Shown here: positions 25,345 through 34,677 of the stretch, one piece after another
Layout of the letters: each line of letters starts with the position of its first letter
Numbering within the stretch: position 1 is the first letter of the stretch
NCBI GenBank assembly: GCA_018677555.1
Contig: JAHHOT010000130.1
Span: forward strand, 1 to 51,435
Length of the DNA: 51,435 nt
Origin: Gammaproteobacteria bacterium
GTDB taxonomy: Bacteria; Pseudomonadota; Gammaproteobacteria; Steroidobacterales; Woeseiaceae
Direction of reading: 5' to 3'
Notes under the pieces: model-generated
Told to the model about the DNA's origin: nothing
The model's database searches: none
What the model saw: the letters and a program-made list of their open reading frames with translations, nothing else
Program-made: the position numbers and the translations under genes

Positions 25345-25381
25345 AAAAAAAACGGCCAGTCGCGGAGGACGACTGGCCGTT
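25345..25381 (-). terminator. Strong rho-independent terminator
   Basis: Perfect 12-bp inverted repeat (arms 25351-25362 and 25370-25381, core CGGCCAGTCG) with a 7-base loop. On the minus strand the stem is followed by eight T residues. It lies 33 bases past the stop of the Tat-exported protein and ends the left operon. Confidence 0.92.
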
Positions 25382-25413
25382 ACTTCCCGGTATTGACGTT
25401 CTACGATCTGCTG

Positions 25414-27039
25414 CTACGTTGGATTGAGGGGTCCAATAGTGCCGCTCACGATCTGCTCGAATGCCGTCAGGCTGTCCCTGAGATTGGCGTCGCCGAGACC
25501 GTGATTCGGGAAGAGCGTTGCGAAGTTTCCTTCCTCGCCGTGTAAAGCCATGTAGTTCAGGATTACGGTGTTGACGAGAAGGTTGACGTTATTCGCCGCG
25601 GGCGTGGCCGCGCGTTGCACCGAGGCGCCGGCATCGAAGTAACCGATCTGCTGATGCACCGCCTGTTCCTCGGGCGTCGCCCCGCGTAGCAGCGCGCGCC
25701 CGGCAGGGTTGAATACCATGAAGAACCCCGCCGCTGTCGAGGAGTTGTCGCTCACCCACTCGCCCTTGCCGCGACCGTCGACCGAGTTGTCGATAGTGCC
25801 ATCGCTCGACAGCGAGCCGTCACTGAAGACGTACATCATCAATGGCGTGCCGATACGCGCCGCGTATTCGATACAGGCGCCCATGCAGCGGCCGGCGCGG
25901 AAGTCCTTCACTTCGCCCTCGGCCCGCGCGCCGCCGTGATAATCGTAACCGCCCATCTCGATGACCGCGGCGCCGGCAAAACCGTTGATCACCAGTTTCA
26001 TCACTGAAGCGGTCTTGCGGAATTCGCTGCCGTCGCGCCCGCCGCCGTTAAATTCGGCATCGGTGAAGATTCCGGTCGGACCGACGATCATCGGGTCAAG
26101 GCCCGGATCGAGTGGCGTGGCACCGAAGCGGTCCGCGATGTCGGCTGATTTGAGGTAGCCGCAGCGCACCATGTCCTTGACGACATCGCTGGCACCGATC
26201 GTCTGACCGGCGTCGACGTTCGTCATTTTCTCCGCGCTGATGCGATAGATCGATTCCATCACTGCCGTCGCGTCCGATGGCCCGAGAATGCCGACCAGTT
26301 GGCCGGTGTCGACCAGGCCGGTCACGTCGCTGGGCCGATCGACCTTTGTAGGACGCAACTCGGGATCCATCATCGCCGCAGGAATCATCGAGTTGCCGCC
26401 GGAGTCGGTATTCTCGCTGCCTGCGAGCGTCAGTATCGAACCGTCGGCGCCCGCGGTCGCGATGCCGTACAGCGGGTTGTGCGGATTGTTGCCGGTGTCG
26501 TTGTCCGAACGCGCGGGAATGATCGCCCCGTTGAGCTGCGCGCCGCGCCCGGCTGACATGCTGGCCTCCATGCCGCGTTTGAATGCGCTGTCGGAATGAA
26601 ACGCGAGGCCGAAATCGGTGTTCGCATAGGGCAACCCGGTAAGCGGGTCGTTGAGGCCCGGCACCATGTCGCCTGGCAGGCCGACTTTCTCGTATCCCGC
26701 GGTACTCAGGAAATCCATTTGTCCGCCCTGCTGGCCGACGAGCACGTTGGAACCGGCGATGTTTGCGCCGCCTGCGAGGTCGAATGCGATGAACGGGATC
26801 TTGCCGGCGCCCGACGTCGCAATGTTGCAGGGATTGGCCAGGAGTGGCTGCAGGTCGCTGGACAGCGCCGCATGGGCCGCGCGCGGATTCGAGAACAGGC
26901 TCAGAATTCCGCCGCCGAGCGTCAGTGCGGAGCCGGTCAGGAAGCCCTGCGAAACGAAGTCTCTGCGAGTAATGGGACGTGCATGATCCGCGTGCCGCAA
27001 CGGGTCATCGTATTTGCGGACGTTTCTTTTCTTAGCCAT
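25414..27039 (-). CDS. Tat-exported DUF1501-like protein
   Basis: A 541-residue protein with a twin-arginine signal: RPITRRDFVSQGF near residues 22-34 followed by a hydrophobic stretch ending in AHAAL. Folded export across the membrane is therefore expected. In the mature part, FIAFDLAGGANIAG, VIEMGGYDYHGG, and MMYVFSDGSLSS resemble the DUF1501 (alkaline-phosphatase-like superfamily) pattern, in which Asp/His residues may bind metal. No CXXCH is present. It is last in a three-gene operon with CXXCH proteins, 28 bases after the LamG gene; this pairing echoes planctomycete cytochrome-DUF1501 pairs. Enzyme function is unknown. Confidence 0.75.
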   Translation of the reverse strand: MAKKRNVRKYDDPLRHADHARPITRRDFVSQGFLTGSALTLGGGILSLFSNPRAAHAALSSDLQPLLANPCNIATSGAGKIPFIAFDLAGGANIAGSNVLVGQQGGQMDFLSTAGYEKVGLPGDMVPGLNDPLTGLPYANTDFGLAFHSDSAFKRGMEASMSAGRGAQLNGAIIPARSDNDTGNNPHNPLYGIATAGADGSILTLAGSENTDSGGNSMIPAAMMDPELRPTKVDRPSDVTGLVDTGQLVGILGPSDATAVMESIYRISAEKMTNVDAGQTIGASDVVKDMVRCGYLKSADIADRFGATPLDPGLDPMIVGPTGIFTDAEFNGGGRDGSEFRKTASVMKLVINGFAGAAVIEMGGYDYHGGARAEGEVKDFRAGRCMGACIEYAARIGTPLMMYVFSDGSLSSDGTIDNSVDGRGKGEWVSDNSSTAAGFFMVFNPAGRALLRGATPEEQAVHQQIGYFDAGASVQRAATPAANNVNLLVNTVILNYMALHGEEGNFATLFPNHGLGDANLRDSLTAFEQIVSGTIGPLNPT

Positions 27040-27067
27040 AACTATTGCCTCGTATCCTTACTCTGGT

Positions 27068-29566
27068 CTACTGCACCAGCGTCACTGCGCTGCCGGTGAC
27101 AGCGGCACATACCGCCTTCGCAATTGCGCGTGTGTCCGGGTTGTCCGGGCTCGACAGCAATCGGTCGATCAGGTTATCCGGACGAACTCCGTTGGTCGTG
27201 AAGAAACCGAGTTCGTCCTGCACCGTCACGAAGTCCGGCTGTGTCTGAATCGCGATGCCCATCGCGCTGTCGATCAGCGGTGTGATGATCTCGTTTCGCG
27301 CTGCGCCGGCATAAGCGGCAGCTGGCGCCTGGTTGAAATCGAAATTGTTGAAATACGCCGCCGCCATCGCCGCGTCCTCGACCAGCGCGTTGCAGTACTC
27401 GATAGCGAGTTGCGCAACGGCAACCTGGTGCGATGACAGGAACGCCTGAGGGTCCTCGATAGCGGGCAACGACTGACGCAGATTCTGAAAGGTCATGTCG
27501 ACAGCAGTCGTCTCCGGATCGACACCGGTAACGGCGGCGAGCGTGGCATTGATCTCGTCGAACGTCCGGATACCGATGCGCTGTGCCTGCGGCAGATCCG
27601 ACGCGGTAATTACCAGCGGCGGATCGTCCGTGCGCACGTACGATGCAGTGCCAAGCAGGTCGAAGGTCAGGAAGAACTGGTCGTCGTCCGGGCCCTGCTC
27701 GAGCGGCACGATGGTGCCGAGGTCGGACAGGGGCTGGCCCAATTCAGCGAACAACGATGCGCTCAGCGTCTGGTCCAGATTCGCATAGGCCTGGCTGATC
27801 GGCACTTCCGCGCCGTTGATGCCGATTCGCATGCCCTGCAGCGGAATCCCTTCCGGTTGCTGCGCAGCGTCCAGCGTAATGAAATGCGGCTTGTCGAAAA
27901 GGTAGCTGTAGCTGTCGTACTGCGCTACCTCGAACAGGATGTGCGCAGACGGCACATTGATGATGTCTTCGATGCCGAACAGCAGGTAAAACTTCTCGCC
28001 AACGCCGACGTCGAAGTTCTGCACGATCTGTGCCGGTGTCAGCGCGCGATTGTGTACGGCGACCAGGCGCAACGTGCCTGCAAACGAACCGTCGTTGGAT
28101 GCCTCGTTGCCCAGTACCAGGGCAAACGTATCCTGCCAGTCGACCAGCGAACCGGTCGGAATCGGATCCGTTTGCGTGACCAGCTGGCCATTGACGTAAA
28201 TGCTGCGGCCTTCGACCGGGCTGTACACCGCGACGACATGCTGCAAGGTTGCCTGCAGGACTTCATCAGCGTCCGGCGTAGACAGCTGCGGATCGCCGTT
28301 CAGTCCGGTTTCCGTGCTGCGGTGCCGGAAGTCGTAGTTGTAAAGCGTTTGTTGCAGCGTGAAGTTCCGCGCGGTGTCGCCCGCCGAGTAGCTGACGATA
28401 CGCGCCATCTCTTGCGTGACATTGGCTGGCGCAACCCAGGCTTCGATCGTGTACTCGCCGGTCGCCTGGACCAGGTCGTGCAACTTTTTGCTGGCGGAGG
28501 TTGTGCCCTGTGCCTTGCCGTCACCGATATTGATGCCCCAGCCGCCGACCCACTCGACTTCGCCCGACAGTGTCAGGTCGATAGCAGGTTCGACACCACT
28601 CGTGTCGAATGCCGTGAGGCCGGTTCCGGTCTTGAATTCCCACAACGCGATCTGTGAGGACTCGAAGCGATTGCCGCCGGATGCGACCGTCCCATCGATG
28701 ATGCGCAGCGCCTTGCTGTTCACGAGGGTCGGATCGAACGGCAGCAACGGAATGGTTGCGGCGAAATCGGTGATTGCCTGCTGCATGTCACCAGCGTCGG
28801 TCGGGCAGCTGTTGGTCCAGCAGTTGTGGAACTCGTCGCGCAGACGGACGACAAAACGCGAATCCGCCGGGGTGTTGATGTCCATCCTCGACTTCGCAGC
28901 GTCGAAAGCCACATTGGCGTCCGCTTCACCGAAGAACGGGCTCTGAGCCGTCGGTGCCGACGATGAATGGCAGCCTGCGCAGTAAGTTGTGAGGTATGGG
29001 CCGTGCACCATGGCGGCAAAGTTCGCAACGTCCGCGTTCACGTAGCTCAGGCTCGCGCCGGGATCGACCGGCGTCGGTGCCTCGAGCGCGATCTGGCGGC
29101 CACCGCCCGCAGCCGATCCGGACCAGTTTTCGATCCAGGTCGTCATGATGTCGGCGCAGGCCGCGTCGTCGGTCAGCCAGCAGTTATGTCCGCTGCCGAC
29201 CTTGGAAACCAGCCGGGAATCGGATGGTTGTGTGAGATCGACGACGCCGTTCGCTGCTTCGTAGGCAAGGTTGATGTCGTCGTTACGCGCGAACATCGGA
29301 TTCTGGCCGGTGGTGTTGTTGTGGCAGCCGCCGCAGCGGTTGCTGGCCTGCACGTTGTCCCAGACGTTCAGCTTGAACGCCTGTATGTCACCTGTCAGCG
29401 CCGGCGGACCGTTGTAGTTCGCTGTGGGCGTCACGCTGGTGACCGGGTTGTCGGCCGTCTGCGCGCCGCCGCCGCAGGCGGTCAGCACGATTAAACTCAG
29501 TCCGGTGCCGAGAACGATTTTCATGTTACGGGCCCCGGTCATCACACAATTCATTAGCTTGTACAT
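27068..29566 (-). CDS. Lipoprotein with two cytochrome c-like modules and a LamG domain
   Basis: An 832-residue protein. The start ATG 29566 has GGGAGG eight bases upstream. Lipobox LTAC gives lipidated C31. Two similar modules follow, each with CXXCH (CGGCH 78-82; CAGCH 196-200), a shared SRxVxKxxxxHNCW-like segment and a closing cysteine; HNCW may supply a sixth heme ligand. A LamG/concanavalin-like jelly-roll spans roughly 310-490 (ASKKLHDLVQATGEYTIEAWV, IYVNGQLVTQTDPI). The C-terminal 300 residues are predicted beta-rich then helical and are not recognised. This suggests a surface or periplasmic heme protein that binds a carbohydrate or polymer. It lies between a CXXCH protein and the Tat-exported protein. 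Confidence 0.78.
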   Translation of the reverse strand: MYKLMNCVMTGARNMKIVLGTGLSLIVLTACGGGAQTADNPVTSVTPTANYNGPPALTGDIQAFKLNVWDNVQASNRCGGCHNNTTGQNPMFARNDDINLAYEAANGVVDLTQPSDSRLVSKVGSGHNCWLTDDAACADIMTTWIENWSGSAAGGGRQIALEAPTPVDPGASLSYVNADVANFAAMVHGPYLTTYCAGCHSSSAPTAQSPFFGEADANVAFDAAKSRMDINTPADSRFVVRLRDEFHNCWTNSCPTDAGDMQQAITDFAATIPLLPFDPTLVNSKALRIIDGTVASGGNRFESSQIALWEFKTGTGLTAFDTSGVEPAIDLTLSGEVEWVGGWGINIGDGKAQGTTSASKKLHDLVQATGEYTIEAWVAPANVTQEMARIVSYSAGDTARNFTLQQTLYNYDFRHRSTETGLNGDPQLSTPDADEVLQATLQHVVAVYSPVEGRSIYVNGQLVTQTDPIPTGSLVDWQDTFALVLGNEASNDGSFAGTLRLVAVHNRALTPAQIVQNFDVGVGEKFYLLFGIEDIINVPSAHILFEVAQYDSYSYLFDKPHFITLDAAQQPEGIPLQGMRIGINGAEVPISQAYANLDQTLSASLFAELGQPLSDLGTIVPLEQGPDDDQFFLTFDLLGTASYVRTDDPPLVITASDLPQAQRIGIRTFDEINATLAAVTGVDPETTAVDMTFQNLRQSLPAIEDPQAFLSSHQVAVAQLAIEYCNALVEDAAMAAAYFNNFDFNQAPAAAYAGAARNEIITPLIDSAMGIAIQTQPDFVTVQDELGFFTTNGVRPDNLIDRLLSSPDNPDTRAIAKAVCAAVTGSAVTLVQ

Positions 29567-29579
29567 TGTCGATGCCTCC

Positions 29580-30806
29580 CTACTGGCCCATGCAGTAGAC
29601 GGCCGCCTCGGCGAACGTCTGTTTCATGCGGTAACCGGCCTTGAATGAGGTGACCATGGTCGTGACCTGGTCGCGATCGGCCTGGTTCTCGGGTTCGCGC
29701 AGGCAGACCGCGCGAAAGACCTTCTTCACCTGGCAGTTGGCGAACGCGTCGCTGTTGCCGAGTTCCTCGCCGAGCGACTTGGCGCCAGCGCCGCTGCCCG
29801 GCAGCGTCGGATCCCAGCCGAGGAACTGGTTCTGTCCCGAACGCCAGTAATTGCTCCAGCTGTCGTCCGGCGTGCGGAAACCCGGCTCGAAGTTGGCGTC
29901 GTTGTTGAAGTACTTCGGCTGCACGGTGCCCTGCGTGTATTCGATCGAGCCCGTGGTCTCATTGAAGTTGTAGTACGCGAAGGCCTGTGCCATCGGGTCC
30001 ATGCCGCTGTGGCAGCCAATGCAGTTGTTCAGGAAAAGGCGGCTGTCGCCGCCGGGGCTGCGGCTGACGTCCTGGCGAATTCGATCCGGCGGCCGCTTCA
30101 CGTCATGCACCTGCTCCATGTCGTTGCACAGGTGGTTCAACATCGTGAAGCGGAACATCGCCCGGTTTGTGCCGGCGACGAAAAACGCCTCGGCGGCGGC
30201 GCGCGTGGTCATGGCGCCGGCCGTAGCAGTCGATGGCAGGCCGGTTACGGCCGACTGGGTGGTTCGATTCAGCCCCGTCAGCATGTCCAGGCCGTTGGCC
30301 TCGAGCTGCTCAAAGTGATCGTTGTTGTTGTTCGAGTACGCGGGCAGGCCGAGCGAAGCGTCACCTACGTACAACAGGTCAGCGGACAGCAGCGTGTTGA
30401 AAGGCTCGTCATCGCGAACCATGCCGACGACCAGCGCAATGTAGTCGTTCAGTGGTACGAACACGTTCTCGTCGCGGTTGGTCCACGGCGCCGCGAAGTT
30501 CTTCAGCGTCACGTTATAAAAACTGGGGTTGTCCATGGCCGTGAACGCAGCCGCCATCGGGTTGTTGTTCTGACCCGGATCGACGTCCGCCTCCATCGAT
30601 TGCAACACGGTCTCGGTCGGCGGTACGCCCGCCAGCCGGTCGTGAATGCGTTTGGCCTGTTCCCTGGGCCCGGCTTCGGCAACCGAAATCGCTCCTGCAC
30701 AAAGAAAACCCAGTGCGGCAAGCCGGAGAATCCATCCAGGATTCTCACGCTGGCTCGCGCTTTTCGTTATTGTCCACGTCCTGTTTTCCATAACACTTCT
30801 GCTCAT
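29580..30806 (-). CDS. Exported mono-CXXCH protein
   Basis: A protein of about 408 residues. The N-terminus contains a hydrophobic stretch (LRLAALGFLCAGAISVAEAG), so it is exported. One heme-binding motif, CIGCHSGMDPMAQAF, lies at 262-266, with CXXCH followed by MDP as in DUF1588/DUF1592-type cytochromes. Downstream cysteines (NCQVKKVFRAVC) may form a disulfide. The exact start is uncertain: ATG 30806, ATG 30791 or an upstream TTG (30821) are all possible and no ribosome-binding site is convincing. It is first in the left operon, with the next gene starting 13 bases downstream. Confidence 0.72.
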   Translation of the reverse strand: MSRSVMENRTWTITKSASQRENPGWILRLAALGFLCAGAISVAEAGPREQAKRIHDRLAGVPPTETVLQSMEADVDPGQNNNPMAAAFTAMDNPSFYNVTLKNFAAPWTNRDENVFVPLNDYIALVVGMVRDDEPFNTLLSADLLYVGDASLGLPAYSNNNNDHFEQLEANGLDMLTGLNRTTQSAVTGLPSTATAGAMTTRAAAEAFFVAGTNRAMFRFTMLNHLCNDMEQVHDVKRPPDRIRQDVSRSPGGDSRLFLNNCIGCHSGMDPMAQAFAYYNFNETTGSIEYTQGTVQPKYFNNDANFEPGFRTPDDSWSNYWRSGQNQFLGWDPTLPGSGAGAKSLGEELGNSDAFANCQVKKVFRAVCLREPENQADRDQVTTMVTSFKAGYRMKQTFAEAAVYCMGQ

Positions 30807-31962
30807 TGCCAATACAATCAAACAACGTGCTAAAAAACTGCGGCCGGGCAGCGGTCTACTAACCGATACTCGTCGCGTGAGAACTGGAGGGGATAGAGTG
30901 TTCGCGTAGATACGCTACGACTTGTCCACCTTACTCCTGGCAGTTCTGCTGTCTCTTAGCGGGTGACAAAGTCACCGGCCCAAGATCGGTTGCCATGCGT
31001 GGCCGCTGAATACCCTGTCGGCGACCATGCCTTTTCAGACGTCCGTGTTGTTAGAGGTTCTTCCCTGAACAATCTGCAACTGTCAGCAGGTGGACTATCT
31101 TCCAAGCTAGTGTGCACTCAGTTCGCATAGAAGTCCGTGAAAACACTCACATTCGTCAAGAACTTCGAGAACGTCGTACACGTTCGCATTCGATCTGCCA
31201 GTGATAAAGCAAGTGCTGTGCCAGCCTGATCCAATAATCGATTTTTGTTCAGAATTGTTAGGCCGGTCAAAACCTTACGTGCAAGAACCGCCGCCGGTTA
31301 AATCACGATATATGTCAAGCACTTGTCGGTGCATTCGTACACTTGTGGGCGTAATTGACCTGAAACGCTGACCAGGCGCGGCTTCTGCCATGTCGCGGAA
31401 AGCAGACACAATCGCTTCATTGCGACACCGCGAAAAAATTTTCTGAATTTTTTTGTTGGAACGCGTCACAAAATTTCCTTGCAGATTAATGCCGAAACGT
31501 GCGCGCGTTGTTTTTTGGCAAACGCGATGGAACAAAATTGCGCGCGCGATCGTTTTCAAACACGCGAAAACATTGAGTGTGGCAGCGTAGTTGACATATC
31601 GGATGTTTAGTTAAATGGATTTCAGCGTCTCGTGGCGTACTTTGTCGTACTTTCGAGACATTACATTGCAAATTTATATTTCCTAGACTGATGCTCAGGT
31701 TAATGCAGCATGTGTGCGCGCGACGATGAGTGAAGCGTCGCAGAGACAAAGGCCGGATCCAGCCAGTGGCTTCGCCCGACCCTCCAGCCACTGCCGGTTT
31801 AGTGTGATCGCGTTAACGGTAAGAAGTGTGCGTTAAGTTCAATATTGCTGGCTACTCAATAGTGGAGTGATGCGCACTGATTTTGTGGGACGTCTGCAGG
31901 GCATGGAGTTGCTGCAGCGGGTAGGGATACCCGCAGCTCACACAGGAATTGAGGTGCAGGTC
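30807..31962. other. 1.15-kb noncoding divergent promoter region
   Basis: No convincing gene is present. Composition is visibly richer in A and T than the flanks, with runs such as GAAAAAATTTTC (31431-31442) and TTTTTTTG. Several small inverted repeats occur: GGTGAC-AAA-GTCACC at 30962-30976 and AGTGGCT/AGCCACT at 31765-31792 with a 14-base loop. A TTGACA at 31591 is a possible -35 for rightward transcription, but no matching -10 could be fixed. GAGGTG at 31951 is the ribosome-binding site of the right operon's first gene. The length suggests several regulators or a nucleoid protein acting on two divergent operons. Confidence 0.5.
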
Positions 31963-34677
31963 ATGGATATGTTTTCACGGCAGGTCATGGATGAATGTCT
32001 GCGGGCAGCGGCGCGATGGACTGCGCCGCTGCTCGCGTTTGTGCTGGTTGCGGGCTGCTCCAGCGGCGAGGGCGTGCAACTGGGGACCGGACAGGATCCT
32101 GATCCGGTCATCGTCGATTTTCCAATCGCTTACGTCAAGGCACCGTTGCCGGTCGATGACAACGGGGATGTCATCCAGACGGATGCGCGCGAATTGATCA
32201 CCTTCAATTTCGGCGCGGATCTCTATTATCGCGACCGGGCGTCGCCGAGTTCCGAGGACATCAATGTCACCGAACGGGTCACCGGCGGCCTGGGCGCCAT
32301 TCGCGACGTCGAGATGTCATACGACGGCAGCACTGTCTTGTTCGCCATGCGTACCCCGGTCGACCTCAATCTCGATCTCGATGACGAGGATCAACCGACC
32401 TGGAATGTCTGGGAGTACGTATTCGAAACCGATACGTTGCGCCGCGTCATCTCCTCGGACCTGTCAGCCGAGATCGGCCACGACATCGGACCCCACTACC
32501 TGCCGGATGGCCGCATCATTTTTTCCTCGACCCGCCAGGTCCGCTCAAACGCGGTGCTGCTCGATGAGGGCAAACCGCAGTTCGAGGCGCAGGACGAGGA
32601 CGAGAACGAGTCCGCATTCCTGTTACACGTGATGAACGCCGACGGTACCGGCATAGAGCAGGTGTCGTACAACCAGAGTCATGACTACGACGCGACGGTG
32701 CTGGACAACGGCCAGGTCGCATTTTCCCGCTGGGATAATGCTGTCGCCAACGACGCGATCAATCTCTATCGCATGAACCCGGATGGGTCCAACCTCGAAT
32801 TGCTGTATGGCCAGAACAGTCACGACACCGGCACGAACGGCGAGACCATTCAGTTCCTGCAGCCGCGACAGCTCGAGGACGGCAGAATAATGTCGATTAT
32901 CCGGCCGTTTACCGACACCTTCGGCGGCGGCGACATCGTCGCGATCGATACGCCGGTGTACGTGGAAAATACCCAGCCGAACATGGACAACCCGGGTATG
33001 AGCGGCCCGGCGCAGGCGGCAGCAACGATCAATGCGGTTTCGACGGAAACCGGCGTGCCGTCACCCGGCGGGCGCTACAGCTCGGTTTACCCGATCCAGG
33101 ACGGCACCGGACGGCTGATGGTCAGCTGGAGCCAGTGTCGGCTGACCGATCCGCCGGATCCTAATGCAGATCCGAACAACCCGCCGCAGCCCGTGTACTA
33201 CCCGTGTACGAGCGAGAATCTCGCCGATCCGTTGCTGATCGAGGCCGAACCGCTATATGGCATCTGGATTTACGATCCCGCCGACCGCACGCAGCAGCCG
33301 GTCGTCGTTGCGGAACAGGGGTTTATCCATCCGGAGGTTGTGTCGGCAGATCCTCGCGCGCTGCCGCCGGTGATCCTGGATTCGCAGGACCAGTTTGACG
33401 ACGATCCGAACCTGGTCGCGGAAAATGCCGGCGTCATCAGCATTCGCAGCGTCTATGATTTCGATGGCGGCGCTGTCGCCGATATCGCGGCGCTGGCCGA
33501 TCCGGCGCAGACCATGGCCGACGAACGCGAAGCGCGCTTCCTGCGGATCGAAAAAGCCGTATCGATGCCCGACGACGATGTGCTGGATTTCCGGGACACC
33601 GCCTTTGGCCGTATTCGCGCTCTTGGAATGCGCGAGATCGTCGGCTATTCGATGATCGAGCCTGACGGCTCCGTGATGGTGAAAGTGCCGGCCAACGTAG
33701 CGCTGGCGATCAGCGTGCTCGATGCCAGCGGCCGCAGGATTTCGCCGCGGCACAATAACTGGTTACAGCTGCGTCCGGGACAGCTCCTGAAATGCAACGG
33801 TTGCCACGACCCGGCGAGCGGCATGTCGCACGGACGCTACGACGCGTTCGCCAGCGCCTGGGCCGGCGCAGCAACGGCATCGATCCCGTTCCCGAATACC
33901 GACCCGGCGTTGTTTGTCGGGGAAGTGGGCGAAACCATGGCCGAAGTCCGCGCGCGCGTAAGCTGTGCCACGGACAACTGTTCTTCCATCGACCCGTCGG
34001 TCGATCTCGAATACGACGACGTGTGGACCGATGAAGTCGCCGCCGGACGTGCCGCCGATGACAGTTTCGATTACTCGTATGTCGACCTGACAACGGCGCC
34101 GCCGACTACGACGGGCTGCATGACCCAGGGCTGGTCTGCGAACTGCCGCATCACGCTCAACTACGAGACGCACATACACCCGCTCTGGGCAGCAGAGCGG
34201 CCTGTTCTGGACCCGGTAACGGGGCTGCCGGTCATCGACCCGGTGACCATGTTGCCGGTAACGAACAACTGCACCAATTGCCATACACCGGTTGACTCTG
34301 CAGGCGCTGCGATGGTGCCTGCCGGTCAGCTGGATCTCACGGATGGAATCTCGCTGGACGAAGCAGATCATTTCAAATCGTATCGTGAGCTTCTGTTCAC
34401 AGATTTCGAACAATTTGTTGACGCTAACGGGGTGTTACAGGATGTAATGGTGCAAACCGGCGTGGATGTCGATGGAAACCCGATTTTCTCGCCGGTTGAC
34501 GTGAATCCCTCTATGAGCGCTGCGGGCGCTAACGCATCGCCTGTCTTTCTCGACAGGTTCGAAGCCGGTGGGACGCACGACGGGTATTTATCTGACGCGG
34601 AGAAAAAATTGATTGCGGAATGGTTAGATGTCGGAGCGCAGTATTACAACAATCCCTTCGACGCTCCGATTAATTAG
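31963..34677 (+). CDS. Hydrazine-synthase-alpha-like propeller lipoprotein with two CXXCH motifs
   Basis: A 904-residue protein from ATG 31963, which has GAGGTG six bases upstream; the frame is open to GTG 31867 without support. Lipobox VAGC gives lipidated C32. The first 550 residues contain TolB/PD40-type propeller repeats: IRDVEMSYDGSTVLFAMR, HYLPDGRIIFSSTRQ, VMNADGTGIEQVSYN, MNPDGSNLELLYG, typical of the HzsA-like middle domain. Two heme c motifs, CNGCH (611-615) and CTNCH (770-774), lie in the C-terminal part. Real hydrazine synthase is not implied; HzsA-like domains are widespread. First gene of the right operon; the next gene starts inside its 3' end. Confidence 0.78.
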   Translation: MDMFSRQVMDECLRAAARWTAPLLAFVLVAGCSSGEGVQLGTGQDPDPVIVDFPIAYVKAPLPVDDNGDVIQTDARELITFNFGADLYYRDRASPSSEDINVTERVTGGLGAIRDVEMSYDGSTVLFAMRTPVDLNLDLDDEDQPTWNVWEYVFETDTLRRVISSDLSAEIGHDIGPHYLPDGRIIFSSTRQVRSNAVLLDEGKPQFEAQDEDENESAFLLHVMNADGTGIEQVSYNQSHDYDATVLDNGQVAFSRWDNAVANDAINLYRMNPDGSNLELLYGQNSHDTGTNGETIQFLQPRQLEDGRIMSIIRPFTDTFGGGDIVAIDTPVYVENTQPNMDNPGMSGPAQAAATINAVSTETGVPSPGGRYSSVYPIQDGTGRLMVSWSQCRLTDPPDPNADPNNPPQPVYYPCTSENLADPLLIEAEPLYGIWIYDPADRTQQPVVVAEQGFIHPEVVSADPRALPPVILDSQDQFDDDPNLVAENAGVISIRSVYDFDGGAVADIAALADPAQTMADEREARFLRIEKAVSMPDDDVLDFRDTAFGRIRALGMREIVGYSMIEPDGSVMVKVPANVALAISVLDASGRRISPRHNNWLQLRPGQLLKCNGCHDPASGMSHGRYDAFASAWAGAATASIPFPNTDPALFVGEVGETMAEVRARVSCATDNCSSIDPSVDLEYDDVWTDEVAAGRAADDSFDYSYVDLTTAPPTTTGCMTQGWSANCRITLNYETHIHPLWAAERPVLDPVTGLPVIDPVTMLPVTNNCTNCHTPVDSAGAAMVPAGQLDLTDGISLDEADHFKSYRELLFTDFEQFVDANGVLQDVMVQTGVDVDGNPIFSPVDVNPSMSAAGANASPVFLDRFEAGGTHDGYLSDAEKKLIAEWLDVGAQYYNNPFDAPIN

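Noticed and set aside
31275-31791. Two short minus-strand frames in the heme-operon gap
   Set aside because: They overlap each other, have no ribosome-binding site or recognisable motif, and lie in AT-rich DNA expected to be regulatory.
31786-31796. GCCACTG resembling a cobalamin riboswitch element
   Set aside because: The other conserved blocks of that riboswitch are missing; a single heptamer match is expected by chance.
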